Of a stretch of 64,000 nt of DNA, positions 48,631 to 56,887 are shown in pieces. Each line of letters starts with the position of its first letter. The first letter of the stretch is position 1. Source of the DNA: Neisseria bergeri. Its GTDB lineage: Bacteria; Pseudomonadota; Gammaproteobacteria; Burkholderiales; Neisseriaceae. The translations under genes and the position numbers were made by a program. The notes under the pieces were generated by a model, which did no database searches, was not told the DNA's origin, and was given only the letters and a program-made list of their open reading frames with translations. The DNA is taken from the NCBI GenBank assembly GCA_003044455.1, contig POWY01000001.1:372001-436000 (forward strand). Reading direction: 5' to 3'.

Positions 48631-49827
48631 CTATTTCACCGGTATTTTCTTACCGTATTCTGCGATTGCCTGTCGGAAAATGCCGATCAACCTGCCTATA
48701 ACGGCATTTTCGCCAAATTCGTTCAGACAGTTTTCCCTAAGTCGGGTAGGTTCAAAATCAGAGTGGTGTTCATACATTTTGATGAGTGCGTCGGCAAGGG
48801 CATCGTCGTCGTCAACAGGAACCAAATATCCGTTGCCGTCTGAAACAATAGATTCCGCACCGCCGCAGCGTGTTGCAATGACGGGCAATCCTTGGGACAG
48901 TGCTTCGATATAGACCACGCCGAAGGTTTCTGTGCGGCTGGCAAGGACGAATGCGTTGCTGTTCCTCATCAAATCCAATACTGCTTCGGGCTGTAATGCG
49001 CCTAAAAATGTAACGGCATGGGCAATTCCCAACTGACGTGCCTGCCGTTTCAGGTTTGTTTCTTCTTGTCCGCTGCCGCCGATATTCAAACGGAGGTTGG
49101 GGTGTTTTGCCAAAGCACGGGCAAAGGCAGTGAGCAGGACATCGTGTCCTTTGAGGCGGCGAAGGTGCGAGACGGTGCAGAAGGTAAAATATTTGTCCGG
49201 ACGATTGATTTGCGGGGGATTGAAGGCTCGGGTAAAGATGTTACCCAGAATGTTAGGCAGATATTGCCATATAGTGCCGTATTTATGTTGCAGGACTTGG
49301 GCGAAACGGCGGCTGACAGCGAGCAGTGCGGAGGCGTGTGCCGCCGCATTTTTCATAGGCTGCCATTGGTGCGGGCGCACCAAACCGCGCGTAATGGTGC
49401 TGCTGTGTTCCGTGACGACATAGGGGATGCCGTATTTTTGGGAAATCTTGAAGGCAAGTATGCCGGCATAGTTCATACAGTGGGTATGGATGATGTCGGG
49501 AATGCCGTTTTCCCCGATATAGCACTCAAAGGCCTTTAATCCTGCCCGCACCCAGCGGATGCGGTCGATGTCGATGAACGGAAAACGGGGGAAGAAATAC
49601 ATGCTGCGCCATGTATAGATGTCCAAACCTTTTTGCCGGTATTGGGCAAAACCGTAAGGGCCGGTCAGGATGCTTGCCGGTTCTTTGCGCAAGTAGCGGA
49701 ACATCGGTGCAAGCACGGCGGTTTTGATGCCTTTGCGTTGGAGGGCCTGTGCTTGATTTTGGAAAAAAATCCCGTCCACATCCTGTTCGGATTGCGGATA
49801 CCATGAGGGGATGACGAGGACGTGCAA
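48631..49827 (-). CDS. GT4 family glycosyltransferase
   Basis: 398 residues. GT-B fold with C-terminal glycosyl transferase 1 motifs: FCTVSHLRRLKGHDVLLTAF, LNIGGSGQEE, and EALSQGLPVIATRCGGAESIV (E-x7-E region). The N-terminus MHVLVIPSWYPQSEQDVDGIFF is complete in homology but the only in-frame start is a TTG at 49827 without a ribosome site; this edge abuts the prophage. Acceptor unknown, probably an envelope glycan. Confidence 0.85.
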   Translation of the reverse strand: MHVLVIPSWYPQSEQDVDGIFFQNQAQALQRKGIKTAVLAPMFRYLRKEPASILTGPYGFAQYRQKGLDIYTWRSMYFFPRFPFIDIDRIRWVRAGLKAFECYIGENGIPDIIHTHCMNYAGILAFKISQKYGIPYVVTEHSSTITRGLVRPHQWQPMKNAAAHASALLAVSRRFAQVLQHKYGTIWQYLPNILGNIFTRAFNPPQINRPDKYFTFCTVSHLRRLKGHDVLLTAFARALAKHPNLRLNIGGSGQEETNLKRQARQLGIAHAVTFLGALQPEAVLDLMRNSNAFVLASRTETFGVVYIEALSQGLPVIATRCGGAESIVSDGNGYLVPVDDDDALADALIKMYEHHSDFEPTRLRENCLNEFGENAVIGRLIGIFRQAIAEYGKKIPVK

Positions 49828-49947
49828 GGGTTCGTGAAACCTAATGAGATAAATATATAGGGGTTGATGAGAAAAATGGGACGAAAGAGGATGACGGGGG
49901 ATTTTGTGGGATGGAAAAAATGCAAGGGAGTTGCAAATATTGCAATA

Positions 49948-49981
49948 AAAACGGACGGTATTTTTATCGTCCGTTTTTTGT
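49948..49981. terminator. Terminator at the prophage edge
   Basis: AACGGACG and CGTCCGTT around GTATTTTTAT, with A and T runs on both sides. It ends the minus-strand phage late operon three bases past the gpG stop. Confidence 0.85.
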
Positions 49982-49983
49982 TG

Positions 49984-50427
49984 TCAAAGTCCTTTTTTGA
50001 GGGCGGCGATGGCGATGTCGAGGATTCTGCGTTCGGCACCGGGTTGGAGTTGGTTGTTGCCGTTGATGGGGAGATAGGGGCGTGCTGGAAGGTTGGTTTT
50101 GTGACCTCGCCCTGCTCGTCCGCCGAGGTGGTGGATGGCGGCGTATTTTTTATTGCTGCCGATTCGGGCATAGTTGCTGCCAACCTGTGTAGTCAGGCTG
50201 GCGGCAAGTTGCCCGCTTTTTTGCAGGGTCTTGCCTCCCTCATCTGCGGCACGCCGACTTCGTTTCCACCGCTGCTCGCCCCAGCTTTCGGATTCGAAGT
50301 TTTCTTCGGTCATAAATAGCAACTCAGTTGCAATACCGCGCATCATGGGGCGGGTGTTTGCGGCGTTTTTAAGGAGCGTACTCAGACCGTGTTCGAGTTT
50401 GGCAGCATCGAGTTTGATTTCCAGCAT
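49984..50427 (-). CDS. Phage virion morphogenesis protein (Mu gpG type)
   Basis: 147 residues, starting MLEIKLDAAKLEHGLSTLLK and containing RRAADEGGKTLQKSGQLAAS and HHLGGRAGRG, as in the phage_tail_S/gpG family. In Mu, G acts in head/tail morphogenesis and lies just after F, as here. It is the last phage gene on this side. In Mu, protease I and capsid T would follow and are missing. Confidence 0.88.
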   Translation of the reverse strand: MLEIKLDAAKLEHGLSTLLKNAANTRPMMRGIATELLFMTEENFESESWGEQRWKRSRRAADEGGKTLQKSGQLAASLTTQVGSNYARIGSNKKYAAIHHLGGRAGRGHKTNLPARPYLPINGNNQLQPGAERRILDIAIAALKKGL

Positions 50428-50429
50428 AA

Positions 50430-51332
50430 TCAGCCTTTTAACAGTTTAAGCACCCAAGTCAGCGAAGCGGTGGACAGGGCGTTTTTGAATCTGTCGTTGC
50501 CCATCATCGTTTTCAGGGCAATGCGGGCGATGTCCGGATGGGTTACCTGCGCCTTATCCACTGCGATTTTCGCCATACGGGACAGCATAGACTTGCCTTG
50601 GTTGGCGTTGAAGCCCGCATTGGGGGCAATAAATTTGTTGTTGATGCGAATGCCGGTGCGCTGTGCGTAACGCTCCTCTCCGGTATAGGGATTCGCGCCT
50701 ATATTGACGGTGATGGACTCAAGAGTCGGTCGGGGCAGGACACGGTTTTCTCCCATACTGCGGGACAGCGGTTTGACACGGCAGCGACAGCGGTAGTCCA
50801 AAGGAGGGTACAAAGTATTCCACACGGGGTCGTCTGCGGCATAGACGCGACCGTGCATCATACGGTGGGTATCACGAGTGCGGCTGTCGTTGATGGCGAC
50901 GTACTGCCAATAAGGGTACGTGTCGATGGAGTCCATCATTTCGGCGTAGCGGCCCGCCATGTAGGCCGACTGCATATTGGTCAGATAGATGGTTTTCAGG
51001 CGGTGGGGGCTACCGAGCTGTACGCTTTGGGTTTCTCCTTCGGGATTTTGAACTTCCTGCCTGCCCCACCAGCCTTTGCGCTGTAGAACGGGGGCGAGTT
51101 CTCGGCTGAACTCTTCCAGCGTCCGGCCTTGTTCGGCGGCATCGACGACGGCGGAATAGATATCGGAGAGCACATCCATTTTGGCGGTTTTGGCCACCGT
51201 AAAGGCAGTGGCGTGCGCGTCGTCCAACATATCCTGCCAGTCCCAAGATACGGCAATGCCTTTTTGCTTGAGATAGGCGACGGCGGCTTCGGGTTTCATG
51301 CCGAAGACGGCTTTAATATCTTCGGGGTTCAT
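50430..51332 (-). CDS. Phage minor head protein (Mu gpF / SPP1 gp7 family)
   Basis: 300 residues. The C-terminal part holds the phage_Mu_F motif: DTHRMMHGRVYAADDPVWN then PPLDYRCRCRVKPLS. It is thought to help DNA entry with the portal. Somewhat shorter than Mu F. Overlaps the portal gene end by four bases. Confidence 0.9.
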   Translation of the reverse strand: MNPEDIKAVFGMKPEAAVAYLKQKGIAVSWDWQDMLDDAHATAFTVAKTAKMDVLSDIYSAVVDAAEQGRTLEEFSRELAPVLQRKGWWGRQEVQNPEGETQSVQLGSPHRLKTIYLTNMQSAYMAGRYAEMMDSIDTYPYWQYVAINDSRTRDTHRMMHGRVYAADDPVWNTLYPPLDYRCRCRVKPLSRSMGENRVLPRPTLESITVNIGANPYTGEERYAQRTGIRINNKFIAPNAGFNANQGKSMLSRMAKIAVDKAQVTHPDIARIALKTMMGNDRFKNALSTASLTWVLKLLKG

Positions 51333-52798
51333 GATTTAAGCTCCTGTGCTACTTCAATCCTGCCGACCAAGTCGGAAAGGAAAATCAGGCGCGCCAACTC
51401 GTTTTGCAAGGCGGTATCGTCCATATTCGGATAGGCGGCGGACAGACGATCGAGCAGGTTTTCGGCGGTTTCTCCACGACTTAATTCGGCCACTAGGACG
51501 GCAGTCAGCAGGTCGCCTTGTGTATTCAGACGGTCTGAGTTAGGGGCGAGTCCGTCGATGACCAAACCTGCATCCGTCAAATCGCCCTCGGTAAAGTCGG
51601 CAGCTTTTGCCTCCGGGCTTGCTTGAACGCCCTCGAGCAAATCCCCATCTTCCAAACCGTATGTGCGCTGCCAGTATTGCTTGGTGAACTTGGCACCGGC
51701 ATCCACCATCATCTTATCCCGTTCGGCACGCTCTCTGGTGCCGCTTTCCTCATTTTCGAACAGCACGAATTTCGGACGGGCAACGTCTCCGAAATTTATC
51801 TCTATTACCCACTCTATCAACTGATTGAACGTTGTCTCCACGATTCGTTTGTCGCTGTCGCGGATGTCGTCCGTTACTTCCAAGCCTGCGGTCGCGCTGG
51901 CGTGCGTGCTGTCTTTTTCGGTGGTTTGGTCTTGTCCGAGCAGCGCAATGCTGATTTCGGAGCGGCAATAACGAATGAGCTTGTCGTAGGCATCAATAGA
52001 TGAGGCCTTACCGCTTGCCTCGTGGATTTCGACGCTGGAATCATTGGGAATGGTGCCGACGCTGTTGCCGATCAGGGCTTCGAGCGCATCCAGCAGCTTG
52101 TCGGTATCCTGCGGGGTATTGGAACGAGGTTCTTTACCAATCAGCCAAGGCGCACCGTATTTTTCGGTGAACTGCATCCAGAATTTAAGGCCGCCGCGTT
52201 TGAAGGTGACCAGCCAAAAAACCAAGCCCAAATCGCCCAAACCGTAGGGGTTTAGATAATCTGCCTCATGTGTCGGGCAAAGAAACTTATAAGGCGGAGG
52301 AACGGTATCGGTCAGCCCATTTTGGATGTAACGCAGCTCGCCTTCGTCGTTGAAGGCGAACCACTCTTGCGGCTTGGCGATGATTTTGTCAGGCAGCCAT
52401 GCAGAATCGGTACGCCAAATCAGTTCGATGGGCTGGTAGCCGTAAAAAACGGCGTTTAAAACGTCTTTAATCAGGCGGTAAACATCGGTTTCAGCCAGCC
52501 AGCTATCGACAAAATCCCGGACATTTTTAGGGGTGTCGTCGCCCTCAAGCCGCCATTCGAGGCGGGCGACAGCTGCTTTTCGGCGGCGCACCAGCGAGCC
52601 GACCAACGGGTCGCGCATCAGCTCGCGGTAAATGGAGATTTGCCTGCCCATTTTGCGCAAAACAGGGTCGGGATTAGGTAGCCAGCCGTTGAAACCGCTG
52701 AAAAACGGGCGGGAAACGGCGAGATGTGCAGATAAATCCTGCGGCTTGAAGGTCATGATGCCTTGGCTGGTTTTGAGTTTGAGGTGGGGTTTGGGCAT
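51329..52798 (-). CDS. Phage portal protein (Mu gp29, DUF935)
   Basis: 489 residues. The pattern IYRELMRDPLVGSLVRRRKAAV and QFTEKYGAPWLIGKE fits Mu gp29/DUF935. Forms the ring through which DNA is packaged. A DUS-like TTCAGACGG lies at about 51527. Confidence 0.92.
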   Translation of the reverse strand: MPKPHLKLKTSQGIMTFKPQDLSAHLAVSRPFFSGFNGWLPNPDPVLRKMGRQISIYRELMRDPLVGSLVRRRKAAVARLEWRLEGDDTPKNVRDFVDSWLAETDVYRLIKDVLNAVFYGYQPIELIWRTDSAWLPDKIIAKPQEWFAFNDEGELRYIQNGLTDTVPPPYKFLCPTHEADYLNPYGLGDLGLVFWLVTFKRGGLKFWMQFTEKYGAPWLIGKEPRSNTPQDTDKLLDALEALIGNSVGTIPNDSSVEIHEASGKASSIDAYDKLIRYCRSEISIALLGQDQTTEKDSTHASATAGLEVTDDIRDSDKRIVETTFNQLIEWVIEINFGDVARPKFVLFENEESGTRERAERDKMMVDAGAKFTKQYWQRTYGLEDGDLLEGVQASPEAKAADFTEGDLTDAGLVIDGLAPNSDRLNTQGDLLTAVLVAELSRGETAENLLDRLSAAYPNMDDTALQNELARLIFLSDLVGRIEVAQELKS

Positions 52799-52819
52799 GA
52801 TATGTACTCTTTAAATACT

Positions 52820-54322
52820 TTAATAACCTTCGGTTAACGCGCTTTTTCGGCGGATTCGGCGGCTGGCTACGCGTATCGGTCCGGTATTCAGCTCGCGGCT
52901 GGCGTAATGGGCAAGGACAAAGGCAATCGCCGCATCGCCGTGGCGTTTTTTGCCGTCTTGACTTTTGGTGCGTACATCGGGGATGCGCGGCACGCCTCTG
53001 ACCAGCTCGAAGGCGCGCAGGTCGGTCAGGATGTCTTCGTCTTTGGGAATGCCGTCCAGTGTGCCGTCTTCGAGGGCGGCTTTGAACGGCGCGGTATGGG
53101 TGCGGTACCAGTTTTCCGAGAGCATGACCGACTCGCATACCTCCGCGCCAAATTCGTCGCGCATGGCTTCGGCTATTGACTGACCGTTGCCGCGCGCGTC
53201 CAATGCTGCGCCGCGCAGATTGGGTAAGCCGTGCAACAGGTGTTTCATAATTTGCTCTTGTTGGGCAAACGGCATATTGCCCAACTCCAACACGAACGGC
53301 GGCTTAAGGCTTAAATTAGGCTGCTGCAATAAAGGGACGATGACGGTACGGTCTCCGCTGCGGGCAAAGTCTTCGCCGACAAAGCTGGTACGGGTTTTAT
53401 CCAAACCGTCGAGCAGCGGTTGCAGGGTGTCGGCTATCCAGTCCGCTACTTCGGCAGCACGGCGCGGCTCGGGCAAGAGGCCGAACTCATCGGTCTGGTC
53501 GTATCTGATAACCGGCGTGTATGGGGTCATACGGCTTTCGATTAAGGCACGGTTCAGCCATTTGCCGCCGCCGTTTTTGGGGATACAGTCCAACTCTTCG
53601 GATGCGTCGTCGCCGTAGAAATCACGGATTTCCTTGCACCACGCGGCTTCGCCGTCTGCCGTCCACTCTTTGCCCAAACGCAGGCAGATGCGGCGGTAGA
53701 GGCCGTCTGAAACAGCCTCGTCGAAAGTAATACGGTGGATGGAATAAGGTTTTTTGCCCGCACGAATGTCGGTAATCAGCTCGTTGAAGGGGTTATCCAC
53801 GCCGTCATGGGTAGAGATGATGTGTACCTGCCCGCCCCACATCAGCAATGCCATTGCCGCTTTGAGCAGCTCGCCGAGCTGTTCGTGGAACGCCGCCTCG
53901 TCAATGATGACGCGCCCCTGCTTACCGCGAAGGTTTGAGGGGCGGCTGGATAAGGCGGTAACGCGCCAGCCGGACGCGAAACGGATAACGAAGGCTAACA
54001 CGGCCTGGCGGTCGTCGCCTTCGACAAACACTTCCTCGGTTTCTTCGATTTCGCCTGCCGCCAGCTGATAATGCTTCGCCCAGCCTGCACAGTCTCGGAT
54101 AAACTCCAAGGCCATGTCTTTGTTATAGCCGATGTACCATGCGTCCATGCCTTTAGCGGATGCGGCCAGCAAGGCGGTATCGGCAGCTTCTCCCCAGCTC
54201 AAACCGATGCGTCGGGATTTTTCGCAGAGTTTGACGGGAGCGTTGTCGGCGCACCAACGCTGCTGATAAGGCAGCAGCGCCATCGGGGTGCGGTCTTCGA
54301 TTTTATTTTCAGGCGACATCAT
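52820..54322 (-). CDS. Phage terminase large subunit (Mu gp28)
   Basis: 500 residues. It lacks a canonical GxxGxGK P-loop; the ATPase centre is the KSRRIGLSWGEA type used by Mu-like gp28. RVIIDEAAFHEQL is Walker B; a C-terminal nuclease domain follows (FARSGDRTVIVPLL and ALDARGNGQSIAEA). Pumps DNA into the head. A DUS variant AGGCCGTCTGAA is at 53700. Confidence 0.93.
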   Translation of the reverse strand: MMSPENKIEDRTPMALLPYQQRWCADNAPVKLCEKSRRIGLSWGEAADTALLAASAKGMDAWYIGYNKDMALEFIRDCAGWAKHYQLAAGEIEETEEVFVEGDDRQAVLAFVIRFASGWRVTALSSRPSNLRGKQGRVIIDEAAFHEQLGELLKAAMALLMWGGQVHIISTHDGVDNPFNELITDIRAGKKPYSIHRITFDEAVSDGLYRRICLRLGKEWTADGEAAWCKEIRDFYGDDASEELDCIPKNGGGKWLNRALIESRMTPYTPVIRYDQTDEFGLLPEPRRAAEVADWIADTLQPLLDGLDKTRTSFVGEDFARSGDRTVIVPLLQQPNLSLKPPFVLELGNMPFAQQEQIMKHLLHGLPNLRGAALDARGNGQSIAEAMRDEFGAEVCESVMLSENWYRTHTAPFKAALEDGTLDGIPKDEDILTDLRAFELVRGVPRIPDVRTKSQDGKKRHGDAAIAFVLAHYASRELNTGPIRVASRRIRRKSALTEGY

Positions 54323-54449
54323 CGATACCTAGAATTTGCTTTCTAATCATTCGGCATGTTGATTGGGAAATTTTGATATTCCTACTCAAAGGATGGCGTC
54401 TGCCACGACTGGGAGGAAGTTTGTTTTTAAGTCTGATACAGGTAATCAT
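54309..54449 (-). CDS. Possible 46-residue phage protein between gp27 and gp28
   Basis: ATG at 54449 overlaps the gp27 stop as ATGA; the frame ends inside the gp28 start. It reads MITCIRLKNKLPPSRGRHPL then a possible HTH (NIKISQSTCRMIRKQILG). It fills the otherwise empty 54323-54445 gap. No homologue is known to me; the sequence is more AT-rich than its neighbours. Confidence 0.4.
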   Translation of the reverse strand: MITCIRLKNKLPPSRGRRHPLSRNIKISQSTCRMIRKQILGIDDVA

Positions 54450-54991
54450 GACGCAATCCCCAAGATCTGTTTGCGGATGGCTTCGGCAGCACTGTCGGAC
54501 AGCCCGCCTTTTTTCGCCTGCTTGGCCACGTTTTCGGCGGCGGCTTCGACTTTGGCTTTAACTTTTGCCTGATATTCTTTCAGGCGCGTTCCGGCGGTAA
54601 TCAGACCGCTGATTTTGCGCGCTCCTTCGCTCATGATGCCGAAGCGGTCGAGCGCGTTCAGTTCTTCAGACGGCATTTCGCCGATTTGCACCAATGCCTC
54701 GAACAATTCGGTCTGCAACATCGCCATCAGGGCTTCGGAGCGTGTATCGCCTTCATCGGCTGCGCCTTCGGCAATCAGGCGTGCCGCTTCAGTGCTGTTT
54801 TTGATGGCGGCAAACCGACGCTGGACTTTCTGCCCGTAGCGGTGGGCGGCGGAACGGCTGATTTCGTAGCCCTGCTGCTGCAACCATTCCGCCAGTGCCT
54901 GATAGTCGGCGAAACCGTTTTCGACGAGTTTGCGCTCAAATTCGTGTCGGACGGCTTCGGGTAATTGGTCTATCGTGCTGCGCTTGGCCAT
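54446..54991 (-). CDS. Phage small terminase-like protein (Mu gp27, DUF3486)
   Basis: 181 residues from the ATG at 54991; a longer frame lacks homology. MAKRSTIDQLPEAVRHEFER, then QQGYEISRSAAHRYGQKVQ (HTH-like) are DUF3486. Probably recognises phage DNA for packaging. A full host-type DUS is in frame at 54665-54676 (reads MPSEE). Confidence 0.9.
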   Translation of the reverse strand: MAKRSTIDQLPEAVRHEFERKLVENGFADYQALAEWLQQQGYEISRSAAHRYGQKVQRRFAAIKNSTEAARLIAEGAADEGDTRSEALMAMLQTELFEALVQIGEMPSEELNALDRFGIMSEGARKISGLITAGTRLKEYQAKVKAKVEAAAENVAKQAKKGGLSDSAAEAIRKQILGIAS

Positions 54992-54992
54992 A

Positions 54993-55310
54993 TCAGCTCC
55001 ACACTTTTTCGGGACGGGCGATACCGGCGCGGCACTCGACCGTGTATTCGGCAATATCGACACCCAAACTGGTCAGGTCGGCAAACCACAAGCCGTGCGG
55101 TGCTTTATTCAGCTCGACCATTTTGCGGTCGGCAAGGTAGTCGAGCTGCTGGCGCAGTTCGGTGGCGGTGGTCCGCGGGTAAATCGCGTTCATGATGTCC
55201 AGCAGAAAGGTCTCGCTGGTAGTGTGCGGGCGGGCTTTATTAAGGGTGTTGATAATGTTCCAACGCATCCCCTCGCGGCGTTGTTTGGCGATCAGTTCCT
55301 GGCTAATCAT
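54993..55310 (-). CDS. Mu gp26-like phage protein
   Basis: 105 residues with a winged-helix look: SETFLLDIMNAIYPRTTATELRQQLDYLADRKMVEL. It matches the VpaChn25_0724/Mu gp26 group of unknown role. Tightly packed between gp25 and gp27. Confidence 0.82.
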   Translation of the reverse strand: MISQELIAKQRREGMRWNIINTLNKARPHTTSETFLLDIMNAIYPRTTATELRQQLDYLADRKMVELNKAPHGLWFADLTSLGVDIAEYTVECRAGIARPEKVWS

Positions 55311-55627
55311 TTCTTTACGCTTTCCATTTTGTAGATTTCAGTGAGTTTTTCTGCGACGTTGTCGAGTTTGGCTTCGAGGACGACTTGATTGCGGATGTAG
55401 TCTTCGCGCAGGACGTATGTCAGCGGCAGACCGGCATTGAATTCCGCCAGTTTGTTTTCCATGATTTCGACTTTGCCTTGTAGGCGTTCCTGCTGTTTTT
55501 GGCGTTCGTCCTGCTGCTCGCGGAATTGCGCCAGCAGCATTTTGCCGAAGGTAAAACAAATGCCGAGGAAGGAGAGTAAAAAGCCGACAAGCTGCCAAAA
55601 TTCGATGTGGATAAAGGTTTTTTCCAT
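55307..55627 (-). CDS. Mu gp25-like membrane protein (DUF2730)
   Basis: 106 residues. One N-terminal membrane helix (FWQLVGFLLSFLGICFTFGKML) then a long charged coiled coil (QQDERQKQQERLQGKVEIMENK). DUF2730 pattern; role unknown. Overlaps the next gene by four bases. Confidence 0.82.
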   Translation of the reverse strand: MEKTFIHIEFWQLVGFLLSFLGICFTFGKMLLAQFREQQDERQKQQERLQGKVEIMENKLAEFNAGLPLTYVLREDYIRNQVVLEAKLDNVAEKLTEIYKMESVKK

Positions 55628-55630
55628 TGT

Positions 55631-55864
55631 TCACCTCTGAAATCCGTGTTCAAAATATTCTTGGCAGACAACACAGCGCGTACAGCCTTGGACGGCTTTT
55701 TGCCTGGCTTCGGGTATCGGGCTACCGCAATCTTCACAGTGGCTTAGGCTGGCGGTGGTTTCAGAGTGCGAAGCCTGCCCGTGGTACGGCGGTTGATGCT
55801 TTGCCAGGGATTCTGCGAGAAAGATGGCTTCGCGTTCGGATGCGCGGTCGGCAAAATCAGTCAT
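55631..55864 (-). CDS. TraR/DksA-type C4 zinc-finger phage protein
   Basis: 77 residues. The zinc finger is CEDCGSPIPEARQKAVQG then CTRCVVCQEYFE (C-x2-C-x17-C-x2-C). These small proteins bind the RNA polymerase secondary channel like TraR. Mu and its relatives carry one at this place. Confidence 0.9.
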   Translation of the reverse strand: MTDFADRASEREAIFLAESLAKHQPPYHGQASHSETTASLSHCEDCGSPIPEARQKAVQGCTRCVVCQEYFEHGFQR

Positions 55865-56147
55865 TTTTCAGACGGCCTTTCGTGTACCAGTTCTGCCAGC
55901 CCTCAATTTGGATTTCGAGCTTTTGACAGTATTCACCGTAGCGCACGGCATGGTTCAAGAGTTGTTCGGGAGAGCCGCCACTCAGACGCTCGGGGCGTTC
56001 GTATTTGACCAGCAGCCCGGTAGATACAGGCGGCAAATCCACTGTCGGTACGGTTTTAATCGGGGTATCCGAAGGCACGGTTGTAGAGGTGCAGGCTGTT
56101 AGAGCCGATACCGTTAAAACCATTGCCGTCTTTTTTAATCGTGTCAT
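55857..56147 (-). CDS. Rz1-like spanin lipoprotein
   Basis: 96 residues, signal peptide and lipobox LTACT (Cys19). It starts inside the Rz gene in another frame and extends past its end, the classic Rz/Rz1 layout. Longer than lambda Rz1. A DUS variant (AGGCCGTCTGAA) is at its 3' end (55867-55878). Confidence 0.75.
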   Translation of the reverse strand: MTRLKKTAMVLTVSALTACTSTTVPSDTPIKTVPTVDLPPVSTGLLVKYERPERLSGGSPEQLLNHAVRYGEYCQKLEIQIEGWQNWYTKGRLKND

Positions 56148-56445
56148 GCGTTTGCTCCTGTAAAGTGTTTTTGGTTTTATCCAGTTCGCTCAGGGCGGAT
56201 GCCAGCTCAATGCTTTGACGCTGCGCGAAGTCATGCCAACGCTTCGTTTCCGCCTGCGCTTTTTTAAGCTCGTCGGCGTATTGTTTGGCTGCCGCCTTTG
56301 ATGAGTTTTGGTAGGCGGTAATCAGGGCGGTTTGCTTGGCATCGGCTTTGTCGGCGGCATAGTGATAGCCGTTTAGCCAAATGCCCAAAACAATCAATGC
56401 ACGCCATGCCAATGCCGATTTGTTTTTGTACAAAAAGTCAATCAT
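56056..56445 (-). CDS. Rz-like spanin
   Basis: 129 residues from the ATG at 56445. One N-terminal membrane helix (WRALIVLGIWLNGYHYAADK) is followed by a long helical coiled-coil (KAAAKQYADELKKAQAETKR). It would pair with the embedded Rz1-like lipoprotein to disrupt the outer membrane at lysis. Confidence 0.75.
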   Translation of the reverse strand: MIDFLYKNKSALAWRALIVLGIWLNGYHYAADKADAKQTALITAYQNSSKAAAKQYADELKKAQAETKRWHDFAQRQSIELASALSELDKTKNTLQEQTHDTIKKDGNGFNGIGSNSLHLYNRAFGYPD

Positions 56446-56776
56446 TGCCGCTCCATTCTTCCGCATTCGCGGATTTTTTGATTTCTGCCAACTGCGGTAC
56501 GGCGGCGATGCCGCGTTTGATTAATGCATACCCGCCGACCAATGCGCCATAAGCCCACCAGAGCCATTCCGGCGCATCTGCTGTTTGAGAGAACTTATAG
56601 GTCATAGAAGCGGCTGCCACGTTTGCCCATAGTTTGGTATGGCTGATTTTCCCTGTGGCCGGATTAGAGACCAAGCCGCCCAGCCATCGGAAAAAGGCGG
56701 TTATTTGCGACGCTTTTTTTTGGCTGCGCGTTTCGAGGCGGCTACCCCGCTCTTGCGGTGGGCTTGCGTCCAACAT
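56438..56776 (-). CDS. DUF2644-like phage membrane protein (holin candidate; start uncertain)
   Basis: Up to 112 residues. The DUF2644 pattern FFRWLGGLVSNPATGKISHTKLWANVAAASMTY and a second helix WLWWAYGALVGGYALI (two hydrophobic segments) suggest a holin-like inner-membrane protein. The first ATG (56776) has AGGG directly against it, a poor spacing, and the first 30 residues overlap another gene. It may instead be made by -1 frameshift from that gene (see findings). Homology begins at about residue 27. Confidence 0.7.
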   Translation of the reverse strand: MLDASPPQERGSRLETRSQKKASQITAFFRWLGGLVSNPATGKISHTKLWANVAAASMTYKFSQTADAPEWLWWAYGALVGGYALIKRGIAAVPQLAEIKKSANAEEWSGND

Positions 56777-56874
56777 CCCTGAGTCGGCATGGCGTAGCGA
56801 ATGCCTAGGTCGCCGTGGCTGAAATCGGGCAGCATGGCTGCGGTCATTAGGGCGATGAGTGACTTTTTTGACAT
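56701..56874 (-). CDS. 57-residue phage protein ending at a slippery A AAA AAG
   Basis: ATG at 56874 with a good AAAGGGAGAC site. Sequence MSKKSLIALMTAAMLPDFSH, then GDLGIRYAMPTQGCWTQAHR, then KSGVAASKRAAKKKRRK. The heptamer A AAA AAG lies in frame four codons before its stop. No domain recognised. It lies between lysozyme and the DUF2644-like gene in the lysis cassette. Confidence 0.65.
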   Translation of the reverse strand: MSKKSLIALMTAAMLPDFSHGDLGIRYAMPTQGCWTQAHRKSGVAASKRAAKKKRRK

Positions 56875-56887
56875 GGTTTGTCTCCCT

